Under the pieces are notes generated by a model, which worked only from the letters and a program-made list of their open reading frames with translations, had not been told where the DNA came from and did no database searches. 64,000 nt of DNA from Pseudomonas nitroreducens NBRC 12694 (lineage in GTDB: Bacteria; Pseudomonadota; Gammaproteobacteria; Pseudomonadales; Pseudomonadaceae), in NCBI RefSeq assembly GCF_002091755.1, contig NZ_BDAI01000001.1:124001-188000 (forward strand), written 5' to 3'. This document shows positions 46,015 through 52,852 of the stretch, piece after piece. The translations under genes and the position numbers were made by a program. Numbering within the stretch: position 1 is the stretch's first letter; every line of letters begins with the position of its first letter.

Positions 46015-46142
46015 TTATCCCATACGCAACTGTGTGCTCAGTACGGAACTTCCCCCTAATCGCGAGCAGCCATGATGGAGCCCTCCGCTCGCCGCAAACT
46101 GACTACGATCCTGAGGCTCTCTACCTGCGCACATAGGTAGCC

Positions 46143-46283
46143 ATGCGCATTTATTCCAAAAAGGTATTGCCTGACTATTTGACAGGTTCTGGTAGACGTC
46201 TATTTGTAAAGTATCCTGATAGCTTCAACAAAATATTCAAAACGCGCGAGGGGCCATGGAACCTTCCTCAAGTGCCTTATTAG
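46143..46283 (+). CDS. Small ORF, candidate precursor peptide of the radical SAM cassette
   Basis: A 46-residue ORF starting at ATG 46143 with an AGGT element six bases upstream. It overlaps the start of the protease gene by 28 bases in another frame, so it is probably co-transcribed. The peptide is rich in Lys, Arg and aromatic residues and has no Cys. Three aromatic-x-Lys motifs are spaced along it: Tyr4-Ser-Lys6, Phe21-Val-Lys23 and Phe28-Asn-Lys30. The C-terminus is GPWNLPQVPY. Three-residue motifs starting with an aromatic residue are crosslinked by some radical SAM enzymes to give triceptides. It is AT-rich, like the following genes. That it is the substrate is inference from position, size and these motifs. 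It could also be a short regulatory leader ORF or not be translated. Confidence 0.5.
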   Translation: MRIYSKKVLPDYLTGSGRRLFVKYPDSFNKIFKTREGPWNLPQVPY

Positions 46284-47131
46284 TCGATAGAAGAAGCGCT
46301 AGGCATACATGTGTATCAATACTCGATACTGGCTTTAGGCCTGAGCTTATATATAGATCAGCTCACGGTTATGAATGGTTGACAGTTGGGCGTAACTGGG
46401 TTGAACCAGATACTCCGCCTATTGATATTGAGGGACATGGAACAGGCGTTCTATCGATATTGGCTGCGGATCGCTCAGGCTTGAAAGGCGAAAATACGAC
46501 ATGCAATGTGTTAGTAAATAGGGTGCTTGGCACAGGCGGAAGAAACATCCAAAGAAACTGGGCCGAAGCTATATCTTACTCACTGAGCCACTTTGACTCG
46601 ATGGGACTTAGCGGAGTTATCTTGTTGACTTCAGGAACATGGGGAGCCTCTGGCGAGCTAATTCGCGCCATTGATATGGCCCGTGAGAGAGACTGCATCC
46701 TGGTTACGATTGCACACAATGACAATATCCCTCTAGCTCGATATCCTGGACGTCTTTCTGAGTCAATGGAAAATGTGATTTGCGTAGGGGCAACAGACAA
46801 TCTTGGCGGGCGATTAGTATGTAATGAAACGTCAAGAGGCTCTAACTATGGAAGCGGTGTAACTCTATATTTTAATGGCCAAAATGTTAGGGCTTTAGAC
46901 TTAGGTGGCTCTATATGTGAAGTTTCTGGCACATCCGCATCAGGAGCAAGAGTTGCCGGCGTAGTTGCATCAATCCGCCAGATCAATCCGGCACTTAGGC
47001 CTTCAGAAATAAGGGACATACTACTGCGCGCCTCCATCAAAGCTGATGGCCACACAGTTAATAACCTAGATCCAAGTGCTGCGTATCATTTGGCTAGAGC
47101 TAAGGCGGCAGACGATGGCTATTCGCTCTGA
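46256..47131 (+). CDS. Subtilisin-like (S8) serine protease without signal or propeptide
   Basis: A 291-residue S8 family peptidase with a full triad: Asp24 in SILDTGF, His61 in EGHGTGVLSIL and Ser227 in SGTSASGARVAG. Oxyanion Asn155 is in AHNDN. There is no signal peptide and no propeptide, so it should be cytoplasmic. The ATG at 46256 has a GAGGGG ribosome site. The gene overlaps the small ORF upstream and the radical SAM gene downstream (17 bases). Subtilisin-like proteases act as maturation proteases in several RiPP pathways (for example QhpE, LanP, PatA/PatG). Removing a leader from the 46-residue peptide is a reasonable role, but unproven. Codon use (AGA, ATA, TTA) differs from the surrounding Pseudomonas genes. 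Confidence 0.9.
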   Translation: MEPSSSALLVDRRSARHTCVSILDTGFRPELIYRSAHGYEWLTVGRNWVEPDTPPIDIEGHGTGVLSILAADRSGLKGENTTCNVLVNRVLGTGGRNIQRNWAEAISYSLSHFDSMGLSGVILLTSGTWGASGELIRAIDMARERDCILVTIAHNDNIPLARYPGRLSESMENVICVGATDNLGGRLVCNETSRGSNYGSGVTLYFNGQNVRALDLGGSICEVSGTSASGARVAGVVASIRQINPALRPSEIRDILLRASIKADGHTVNNLDPSAAYHLARAKAADDGYSL

Positions 47132-48191
47132 GCTATTGACTTCTACCCCCAGAGCCCTCGGGAGCGTCGTTCTTGAAATCCAGGCTGTGAATTGCTGGCT
47201 GTCGTGCCAACACTGCTATGCAGGCAACTTCTCAGTGACAAAGAAACAAATGTCGCTAGAGGATGTATTTTCATGTATTTCATTCTTTAAAGAAATATCT
47301 AAAGAACCCTTAACTGTATACTTGTATAAAGATTTATTGGATTATGGCGAGAAATTCTCCTTCATTGAAGAGCTTTCACGGCTCAGACTGAAGGGGGCAA
47401 TTGAGCTACTACCAACTCATGGCTGGGCACGAGGAGACGACTCAAAGGAAACTGCATATAGACTGGCAAATAGCGGAGTAAAAAAAGTATGGCTGACATT
47501 GCACGGCAATCAAAATGAACACGATTCTTTTGTAAGGCGACCTGGTGCATATCAGCGTATTTTTGACTTCGCCCAGAGTGCGATTAATTCCGGAGTCGGT
47601 GTCAGTTGGAATTTAATGCTTCGCAAATCGAACCAGTTGAGCCTCAAATCTCTACTGAGCAACGATGATGTACTTTCTCTGAGTCAAGAGCTATATGTTT
47701 CTGTTCCAGGCGGACTGGGGAATGGTCGTTCTATTATTCACGACATCCCAGAGATCGAAACTGTAAGGCAATTTCAAAACTTGGGCATCATGACATCTAC
47801 GGATATCTTCTCAGAAGCCGAGTGGGAATTTCGAATAAAAAACCTTAACAGACTATCAACAAAGTGCGCCATGGAGCCTTATGCTGAAATCAGGATTATG
47901 CCAGATCTGTCCATTATGCTGCATGACTTCCCTCACGATAGGGTTATAGGGAATATTTCCACTGATACCCCGAAAACGATCCTTGAGAGGATCTATTCGG
48001 CAAACAGCTTTGTTGGCCAACTAAATAAACGAGAACCAACACAAGAGTTGCTGGATCTCTGCGAGGAGCAGAGCAAAGGCGGCAAGGATGCTTATTGCAT
48101 ATATGGCGTAGTAAGTCGCTGGATAGATAGGCGAACTTTTCATGAGCGCTGTTTTGAGGCAAATCCAATATCTGTGCTGGAGAAATCATGA
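47115..48191 (+). CDS. Radical SAM protein with degenerate SPASM-like C-terminus
   Basis: A 358-residue radical SAM enzyme. The [4Fe-4S] motif is CWLSCQHC (Cys27, Cys31, Cys34). The C-terminal part keeps the outline of a SPASM/twitch domain (KCAMEPYAEIRIMPD, DRVIGNI, then ILERIYSAN). However, the position where SPASM proteins have a Cys after the strand reads LHD instead, so at least one auxiliary cluster may be missing. The ATG at 47115 has an AAGGCGG ribosome site and lies inside the protease gene's end. The stop overlaps the next ATG by 4 bases. It probably modifies a peptide, or assists the second radical SAM enzyme. Confidence 0.88.
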   Translation: MAIRSELLTSTPRALGSVVLEIQAVNCWLSCQHCYAGNFSVTKKQMSLEDVFSCISFFKEISKEPLTVYLYKDLLDYGEKFSFIEELSRLRLKGAIELLPTHGWARGDDSKETAYRLANSGVKKVWLTLHGNQNEHDSFVRRPGAYQRIFDFAQSAINSGVGVSWNLMLRKSNQLSLKSLLSNDDVLSLSQELYVSVPGGLGNGRSIIHDIPEIETVRQFQNLGIMTSTDIFSEAEWEFRIKNLNRLSTKCAMEPYAEIRIMPDLSIMLHDFPHDRVIGNISTDTPKTILERIYSANSFVGQLNKREPTQELLDLCEEQSKGGKDAYCIYGVVSRWIDRRTFHERCFEANPISVLEKS

Positions 48192-48565
48192 GAATAAATC
48201 TATTTTTGAACAAGCTTTCACACGATCATTCCTTTTTGCTGGAAGATGGCATGGCTGCTACAGGATGGATTCATGGAATGCCCAAGCCAGACATGAACCC
48301 CTCACTACCAATTAAGAAATTAATGGGGGAGGCAGATGGGTGCGAGCATCTATCCCACATAGGTTTAAGAAAAGAGGAGTGGGGGGCGTTTCTAGTACAT
48401 GGCCCGTCGGCCTCTGTCTATCAACTTGATCATGTTGCAACGGAGCTATTTCGCAGATTAAAGACTGGGGAGTCCCTTAAGGACATAAGGACTAACTTAG
48501 GCGCGATTTCTGTCAGCGAACTGGATGAATTTGAGCGATTGGTAAAGGAATTTAATTTACTTTAG
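48188..48565 (+). CDS. PqqD/RRE-like peptide-binding protein with N-terminal extension
   Basis: A 125-residue protein. The C-terminal 65 residues fit the PqqD/RiPP-recognition-element fold: EEWGAFLVHGPSASVYQLDHVATELFRRL, then DELDEFERLVKEFNLL-like helices. These small domains hold the leader of a precursor peptide and present it to the radical SAM enzyme. The N-terminal 60 residues have no match that I recognise and include WIHGMPKPDMNPSLPIKKL. The gene sits between the two radical SAM genes, overlapping the first (ATGA) and 8 bases before the second. This position is strong support for a peptide-modification role. The fold is inferred from pattern only. Confidence 0.72.
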   Translation: MRINLFLNKLSHDHSFLLEDGMAATGWIHGMPKPDMNPSLPIKKLMGEADGCEHLSHIGLRKEEWGAFLVHGPSASVYQLDHVATELFRRLKTGESLKDIRTNLGAISVSELDEFERLVKEFNLL

Positions 48566-48573
48566 GGGGCATC

Positions 48574-49638
48574 ATGGGGAGTCATGATATCTGTCTAACC
48601 ATGTCTGCACCCTTAGATGTGGAGCTAGATGTCACAGGCAAGTGTCAACTGGATTGCACATACTGCTCGGCAGCACCACTCATGGGGGCGGAGATCGCAA
48701 CGGAAAAGGCGGTATCGCTTATCAAGAATATGGGGGAGCTTGGCGTTTTCTCTCTGTTAGTTTCAGGGGGGGAGCCTACAATCCACCCTGGCATAGTGGA
48801 TATCATGAGATGTGCCTCCCAAAACATTCCTTCTATTACCATGAACACAAATGGCATACGCTTGGCTAATATTTCATTTGCCAAGCGCATGCATGATGCT
48901 GCCCCCAATGCGATGTTTTCGATAAGTTTGGATGCCGTTGATGTGGAAGTGAACAACATACATCGCGGGTCTGGTGGCGCGCAGGCTAAAACGGCGATTC
49001 ATAACTGCCTTTCATTGGGGCAGCTGGTCAATATATCCTGCGTACTGACCGAGGACAACATTGACGCCGCCTATAGCATCTTAGACTCTTACTCCGACAG
49101 CGTTAGAAGATTCTCTTTCTTTCCAAGAGTACCAAGATCAAAGGGCGAAATTTCTTCTGCTAACAGAGCGAAGCCATTTTGGGAGAAGTTCAACAGGTTC
49201 ATTGAGCACGTTAATGCCAAGTATCCTCCCGGCGGAGAGATATATGTTATGCTGCCTTTTAAAAGAATCCAAACAGACAGGCGAGGCGGGCTTTTTGACT
49301 ATGTTGAAGGCTGCTGCTGCGCCTACACCAGACTGTATATAGACTCCGCTTTAAATGTATACCCCTGCTACTACTCTGCCGGCCCCGAGAACTTAATTGG
49401 ATCTTGTAATAATTCCACCCTATCAGAAGTGTGGAGTGGCACCTCTGCTGGCCGCCTTCGAGAGAGAGCATCGCGAGAGTGTTTATGTAAAGTGAGCTTT
49501 TTGTCGGATGAAATTCCTTACAGGTTTTCGAATTCAGAGCATGTAAGCCGTATGAGCAAGCATGAACAGTTAAGGAGCGAAGCTGGTGAAGGTTGGCGTG
49601 CTCTAGTCTGGAAAAATAACTCTGAAGCCAATAAGTGA
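48574..49638 (+). CDS. Radical SAM/SPASM-domain protein
   Basis: A 354-residue radical SAM enzyme with cluster motif CQLDCTYC (Cys24, Cys28, Cys31) and the SAM-binding GGEP in LLVSGGEPTIHPG. The C-terminal SPASM-like domain has VEGCCCAYTRLYIDS, NVYPCYYSAG, LIGSC, then LSEVWSG and ECLC, so it has the cysteines expected for auxiliary clusters. SPASM enzymes usually modify ribosomal peptides or proteins by C-C, C-S or C-N bond formation. A strong ribosome site (AGGGGGC) precedes the ATG. It is the last gene of the cassette. Pairing with a degenerate SPASM partner and a PqqD-like protein suggests a dedicated modification complex. Confidence 0.9.
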   Translation: MGSHDICLTMSAPLDVELDVTGKCQLDCTYCSAAPLMGAEIATEKAVSLIKNMGELGVFSLLVSGGEPTIHPGIVDIMRCASQNIPSITMNTNGIRLANISFAKRMHDAAPNAMFSISLDAVDVEVNNIHRGSGGAQAKTAIHNCLSLGQLVNISCVLTEDNIDAAYSILDSYSDSVRRFSFFPRVPRSKGEISSANRAKPFWEKFNRFIEHVNAKYPPGGEIYVMLPFKRIQTDRRGGLFDYVEGCCCAYTRLYIDSALNVYPCYYSAGPENLIGSCNNSTLSEVWSGTSAGRLRERASRECLCKVSFLSDEIPYRFSNSEHVSRMSKHEQLRSEAGEGWRALVWKNNSEANK

Positions 49639-49652
49639 TCTGCCCATCTTAT

Positions 49653-49692
49653 GAGCTTCCGCTCAGAAGCGGCTACTAGCCGGAAGCAGCTC
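49653..49692 (+). terminator. Hairpin after the radical SAM operon
   Basis: Outer arms GAGCTTCCG / CGGAAGCAGCTC (one bulge) enclose inner pairings CCGCT/AGCGG and GGCTA/TAGCC. It lies 15 bases after the last gene and probably ends its transcript. There is no T run. Confidence 0.45.
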
Positions 49693-49935
49693 ACACAATG
49701 GCCTCGGATACCCCAATGCTTGGTTCAAATTCTTTGAGGGGATCTGAACCCACGACCTACGCGATCATCAGACACCCAGGCACAGGGGGGATTGGATACA
49801 CCGGAAATCGCTTTACAAAACCCTAGCGAAGCTTAGACTTTTGGCCAACGGCACGATGTCTACCAAGTCCAAGTGATCGGCTAACTGCGCTGAAAACTCT
49901 AGGGTTTTTGGGGCTCATAGGGGTTAGGCCACATC

Positions 49936-49952
49936 TCCCCCCGGCTCCACCA
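49936..49952 (+). other. Fragment resembling the 3' end of tmRNA (possible att relic)
   Basis: TCCCCCCGGCTCCACCA matches what is expected for the 3' end of Pseudomonas tmRNA: acceptor strand CGGCTCC plus ACCA, able to pair with the tmRNA 5' start GGGGCCG. No tmRNA body lies upstream. The ssrA 3' end is a common integration site, so this may be an attachment-site relic. Short length makes chance possible. Confidence 0.4.
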
Positions 49953-50101
49953 AATTCCCGTTTTCCTTCGTTAGAAATTCTTCTAAAGCTCCCCTTCTTG
50001 CGGCTTCTAAACTCCTCCGCAAATCTAGTCAGGGCCTACGATGAGCTTTGAAATGAAGGGATTCCGTTGCAGATCCTTATGGAGGAGTCCGGCGAATGCC
50101 C

Positions 50102-50156
50102 GCTTTGGGTCGGTAGCGGCCTCTCGCCAGGCGGCAACTACCGGCAATTAGCGGGC
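50102..50156 (+). repeat. Palindromic repeat, right copy flanking the AT-rich cassette
   Basis: A 55-base imperfect palindrome, GCTTTGGGTCGGTAGC to CTACCGGCAATTAGCGGGC, in the same orientation as the copy at 45725-45778. It lies about 70 bases before the end of the acyl-CoA dehydrogenase gene. Confidence 0.75.
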
Positions 50157-50184
50157 TTCAAGAAGGGTATGTAGCAAAGACCAA

Positions 50185-50213
50185 GGAGCCCCCGACCTGA
50201 GTCGGGGTGCTCC
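50185..50213 (-). terminator. Terminator of the acyl-CoA dehydrogenase operon
   Basis: The stem GGAGC-CCCCGAC / GTCGGGG-T-GCTCC has a CTGA loop and one bulged base. On the minus strand it follows the stop of the last gene of the seven-gene operon by 11 bases. Confidence 0.8.
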
Positions 50214-50224
50214 GTTGAATTTCG

Positions 50225-51451
50225 TCAGCCAACCAACGATTTACCGAAGATCTGCCGGGCTATGACCATCCTCTGAATCTCGTTAGTGCCCTCGTAGATC
50301 TCGCTGATCTTGTTGTCCCGGTAGATTTCCTCGACCTTGTAATGACTGCCGTCCTCGGACAGTTCGCGCAGGAAGCCGTAGCCGCCAAAGATCTGCACGC
50401 CGTCACGCGCCATGTCACCTGCGGCCTCGGTTGCGTAGAACTTGGCCATGGCTGCCTCGGGCTCGGGAAACTCGACGCCAAGGTCCATGCGCAAAGCGGC
50501 CTTGATGTAGAGGTTTCGCGCGTTCTCGATCTGAGTCGCGCGCTCCGCCATGCGGAACTGCCAGTGCTGGAAAGCACCAAGCTTCTTACCGAACGCCTCC
50601 CGGCTACGCAGGTGTCCGACCGAGTGGTCGAAGGCCGCTTGAGCCATGCCAACGCCGGTGGCAGCGATACCGATACGCCCATAGGTCAGGGTGGACAAGG
50701 CCACGCGCAGCCCCTGGTTACGCTCGCCGATTCGACGTTCGATGGGCACCTCGACATTATCGAAATGCACGTCGGCTGTGAGCTGCCCGCGATTGCCCAT
50801 CTTCCGGTCTGGCTTGCCAATACGGACGCCGGGCTGGTCGGTTTCGACGGCCAGCTCCACCATTCCGTCGTCTTCGCTTCGGCACAGCACCACTATGAAA
50901 TCGGCAACCGGCGAGTTGGTGATGAAACGCTTGTGACCATTGATGATGTAGCTCTCGCCATCGCGACGGGCAATGGTGGCCACCGCGCTGGGCGACAGGT
51001 CGGTACTCGCCAGGGGTTCCGTGGTGGCGAAGGCGCCGATCTTCTCGCCGCTAATGACCGCCTTCAGATAACGTTCGCGGATGAAGTCACTGCCTCTTTC
51101 CAGGGTGCGCCCGGCAAGAATGCAGTGCACATCAAATACCGCTGCAATCGAGTTGCTGTGGTAGGCGAGCTCCTCGCAAGTCGTGGCGGTGGCGAGTACT
51201 CGGTGCTCAAGGCCACGCCCGCCGTCACGCTGCTCGAAGGGAATACGGAAGATGCCCTGACGGGCCATCGCGTCGAACACGTCTCGTGGAAAGCTCTCGA
51301 CGCTCTCGTCCCTGTGGGCGATCTCATAAGCCCGGGGAGCGACGAATTCGTCGGCGAAAGCACGCACCTCCCGGCGAACCTCGCGGATGGCCTCGGAAGA
51401 CATCAGATCGTGATACAGCTCATCCGCCATGCGGATCGGACCTTGGCTCAT
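50225..51451 (-). CDS. Acyl-CoA dehydrogenase
   Basis: A 408-residue flavin acyl-CoA dehydrogenase. AFATTEPLASTDLS and INGHKRFITNSPVADF line the FAD and substrate pocket. The C-terminal FGGYGFLRELSEDG and IYEGTNEIQRMVIARQI carry the catalytic Glu of the family (YEGT). It introduces the alpha-beta double bond in an acyl-CoA, with electrons passing to ETF. It is the last gene of a leftward operon that also encodes a quinone reductase, an RND transporter and DUF1302/DUF1329 proteins. The substrate chain type is unknown. Confidence 0.93.
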   Translation of the reverse strand: MSQGPIRMADELYHDLMSSEAIREVRREVRAFADEFVAPRAYEIAHRDESVESFPRDVFDAMARQGIFRIPFEQRDGGRGLEHRVLATATTCEELAYHSNSIAAVFDVHCILAGRTLERGSDFIRERYLKAVISGEKIGAFATTEPLASTDLSPSAVATIARRDGESYIINGHKRFITNSPVADFIVVLCRSEDDGMVELAVETDQPGVRIGKPDRKMGNRGQLTADVHFDNVEVPIERRIGERNQGLRVALSTLTYGRIGIAATGVGMAQAAFDHSVGHLRSREAFGKKLGAFQHWQFRMAERATQIENARNLYIKAALRMDLGVEFPEPEAAMAKFYATEAAGDMARDGVQIFGGYGFLRELSEDGSHYKVEEIYRDNKISEIYEGTNEIQRMVIARQIFGKSLVG

Positions 51452-51499
51452 TTTTACCTCGACGTGTAACTGACTCTGGAAAGCTCCGGACGAGCCCCC

Positions 51500-52021
51500 T
51501 TAATTCCCGGCAGCGGCCGGGCTTGCACCAAATCCCACCTTGGGGATCGTGTGGCCGTATTTCAGGAAGAAGTCCTCTGCGTACCCGGCGATCTCTCGGT
51601 GCCGGCCGGCCAGGGCCATCCGCATCAGCTCGATCTGCAGGTCTTCCTGTTCCACCATGTAGTCCAGGAATGCCGAAGCGCCGGACGGCCCCTCCGAGCA
51701 GAGGTCGCGCAGCCACTCTGCATAGGCGACGGTTTCCTTGAGGACGAATTTCACCAGCACCACCATCAGGCAGCGCGGCACGGAAGAAACCAGCCACGCC
51801 TTGAGCTTCGTGGCGAAGCCCGGAGCGGGGTCCAACCCCCAGATCAGGGCGGCGGCTTCGTAGCGTCGGGCATTGAGGACTTCCAGGTCCCAATAGGTCT
51901 TCCAGAACGAGAACCACGGATCGCCTTCCAGGCGGCCCGCCATGCGCCTGACAGTCATCAGCGCAAAGGCGCGATTGGCCAGTTCATGTTTGAAACCCTT
52001 GAGAAATTTTTTGGACGGCAT
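51500..52021 (-). CDS. Hypothetical protein in the RND/DUF1302 operon
   Basis: A 173-residue protein, mostly helical and without a signal peptide. It contains FSFWKTYWDLEVLNARRYEAAALIWG near residues 37-62, a hydrophobic stretch around VPRCLMVVLVKFVLKE and acidic helices near the end. I do not recognise a family. It lies 27 bases after the quinone reductase gene and 48 bases before the acyl-CoA dehydrogenase gene, so it belongs to the operon. Confidence 0.7.
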   Translation of the reverse strand: MPSKKFLKGFKHELANRAFALMTVRRMAGRLEGDPWFSFWKTYWDLEVLNARRYEAAALIWGLDPAPGFATKLKAWLVSSVPRCLMVVLVKFVLKETVAYAEWLRDLCSEGPSGASAFLDYMVEQEDLQIELMRMALAGRHREIAGYAEDFFLKYGHTIPKVGFGASPAAAGN

Positions 52022-52048
52022 GGCGACTCCAACATCAATGGCAATGAA

Positions 52049-52777
52049 CTACGGCAGGCTTTCGGGGGACGCGGAGCCGGCGCGCGGACGCAAGTTCCCG
52101 TCGAAGTCAGCGAGCTTGGGAAATACCAGAGGTGCACGCTCCTCCAGCGTCAGCAGGTGCTCGCAGTAGCTGTTCAGGTAGTCCCAGCGCTCGGTCTCAC
52201 TGATGTAAGGGACGTGGTAGGCGATGAAGGGCGGAAGCACTTCAAGACCGACGTAGGCCAGCATTCCCTGGTGGATCGGCCGCAGCAGCGTCTCGATCTC
52301 GCCGTGCACGGCACCCTTACCGAACATGTGGGACTGCCCGCCGAGGGTGAACGCGAGCATGGCCTTCTTGCCCTTCAGGCCACCCTGGTCATAGATCCTC
52401 CGGCCGCCGTAGCAAAGACCGGAGACGAACACACGGTCGATCCAGCCCTTCAGGATGGCGGGCATGCCGAACCAGTAAATTGGGAAGCTGAAAATGATCA
52501 GGTCGGCCCACTGAAGCTTTTCCAGTTCAGTGCTGATGTCCTGGGCGAGCGTTCCGTTCTTCAGGTTATGGCGCTGTTCCAGCGCATAAACCAGATACTC
52601 CTCGTTGTCGCGGCTGCCGAAGTCCGCGGCGCTGGCCACCGGGTTGAATCGTTGGGCGTAGAGGTCGGAGACCCTCACTTCATGCCCCTGCTCGCTCAGG
52701 ATGACCACCGCCAGGTTCTTCATGGCGGTGGTGAATGAGCCCGGTTCGTTGTGGGCATGCACAATCAAGACATTCAT
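52049..52777 (-). CDS. NAD(P)H quinone dehydrogenase (NQO1/KefF-like flavoprotein)
   Basis: A 242-residue flavodoxin-fold protein. It begins MNVLIVHAHNEPGSFTTAM (phosphate loop) and has SFPIYWFGMPAILKGWIDRVF and GKKAMLAFTLGGQSHMF, the typical NQO1/KefF-like motifs. It reduces quinones or other small electrophiles with NAD(P)H in the cytoplasm. It lies in the operon with the acyl-CoA dehydrogenase and the RND transporter. In such operons it may detoxify or reduce the substrate; this is inferred. Confidence 0.9.
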   Translation of the reverse strand: MNVLIVHAHNEPGSFTTAMKNLAVVILSEQGHEVRVSDLYAQRFNPVASAADFGSRDNEEYLVYALEQRHNLKNGTLAQDISTELEKLQWADLIIFSFPIYWFGMPAILKGWIDRVFVSGLCYGGRRIYDQGGLKGKKAMLAFTLGGQSHMFGKGAVHGEIETLLRPIHQGMLAYVGLEVLPPFIAYHVPYISETERWDYLNSYCEHLLTLEERAPLVFPKLADFDGNLRPRAGSASPESLP

Positions 52778-52852
52778 AACTTCTTCCAGATTTTCGCGAT
52801 TGAAACAGGTGCTCGGATTGCGATGACCGCACCCGTCATCGCAATCGGTGAC

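Larger units (their letters stand above)
45718..46142. other. Left boundary of the AT-rich cassette, no clear gene
   Basis: About 425 bases between the siderophore receptor and the first small ORF of the cassette. It holds one palindromic repeat copy (45725-45778), a minus-strand open frame that looks like a gene remnant (45793-46014), and two tiny plus-strand frames. The base composition changes from GC-rich to AT-rich across this stretch. No sure promoter was identified. Confidence 0.5.
49639..50224. other. Right boundary of the AT-rich cassette, gene-free
   Basis: This 586-base stretch between the second radical SAM gene and the acyl-CoA dehydrogenase gene holds no convincing protein-coding frame. 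It has a complex hairpin after the operon, two tRNA T-arm-like words (49722-49732 plus strand; 49740-49758 minus strand), a match to the expected tmRNA 3' end (49936-49952), a second copy of the flanking palindromic repeat, and the acyl-CoA dehydrogenase terminator. Together these read as a scarred integration boundary. Confidence 0.6.

Noticed and set aside
46072..46140. 22-codon plus-strand frame just before the 46-residue ORF
   Set aside because: Very short, with no useful pattern; could be a leader but cannot be supported.
45725..50156. Flanking palindromes as integron attC sites
   Set aside because: They lack the attC core-site ends (GTTRRRY / RYYYAAC type), and no integrase is present.
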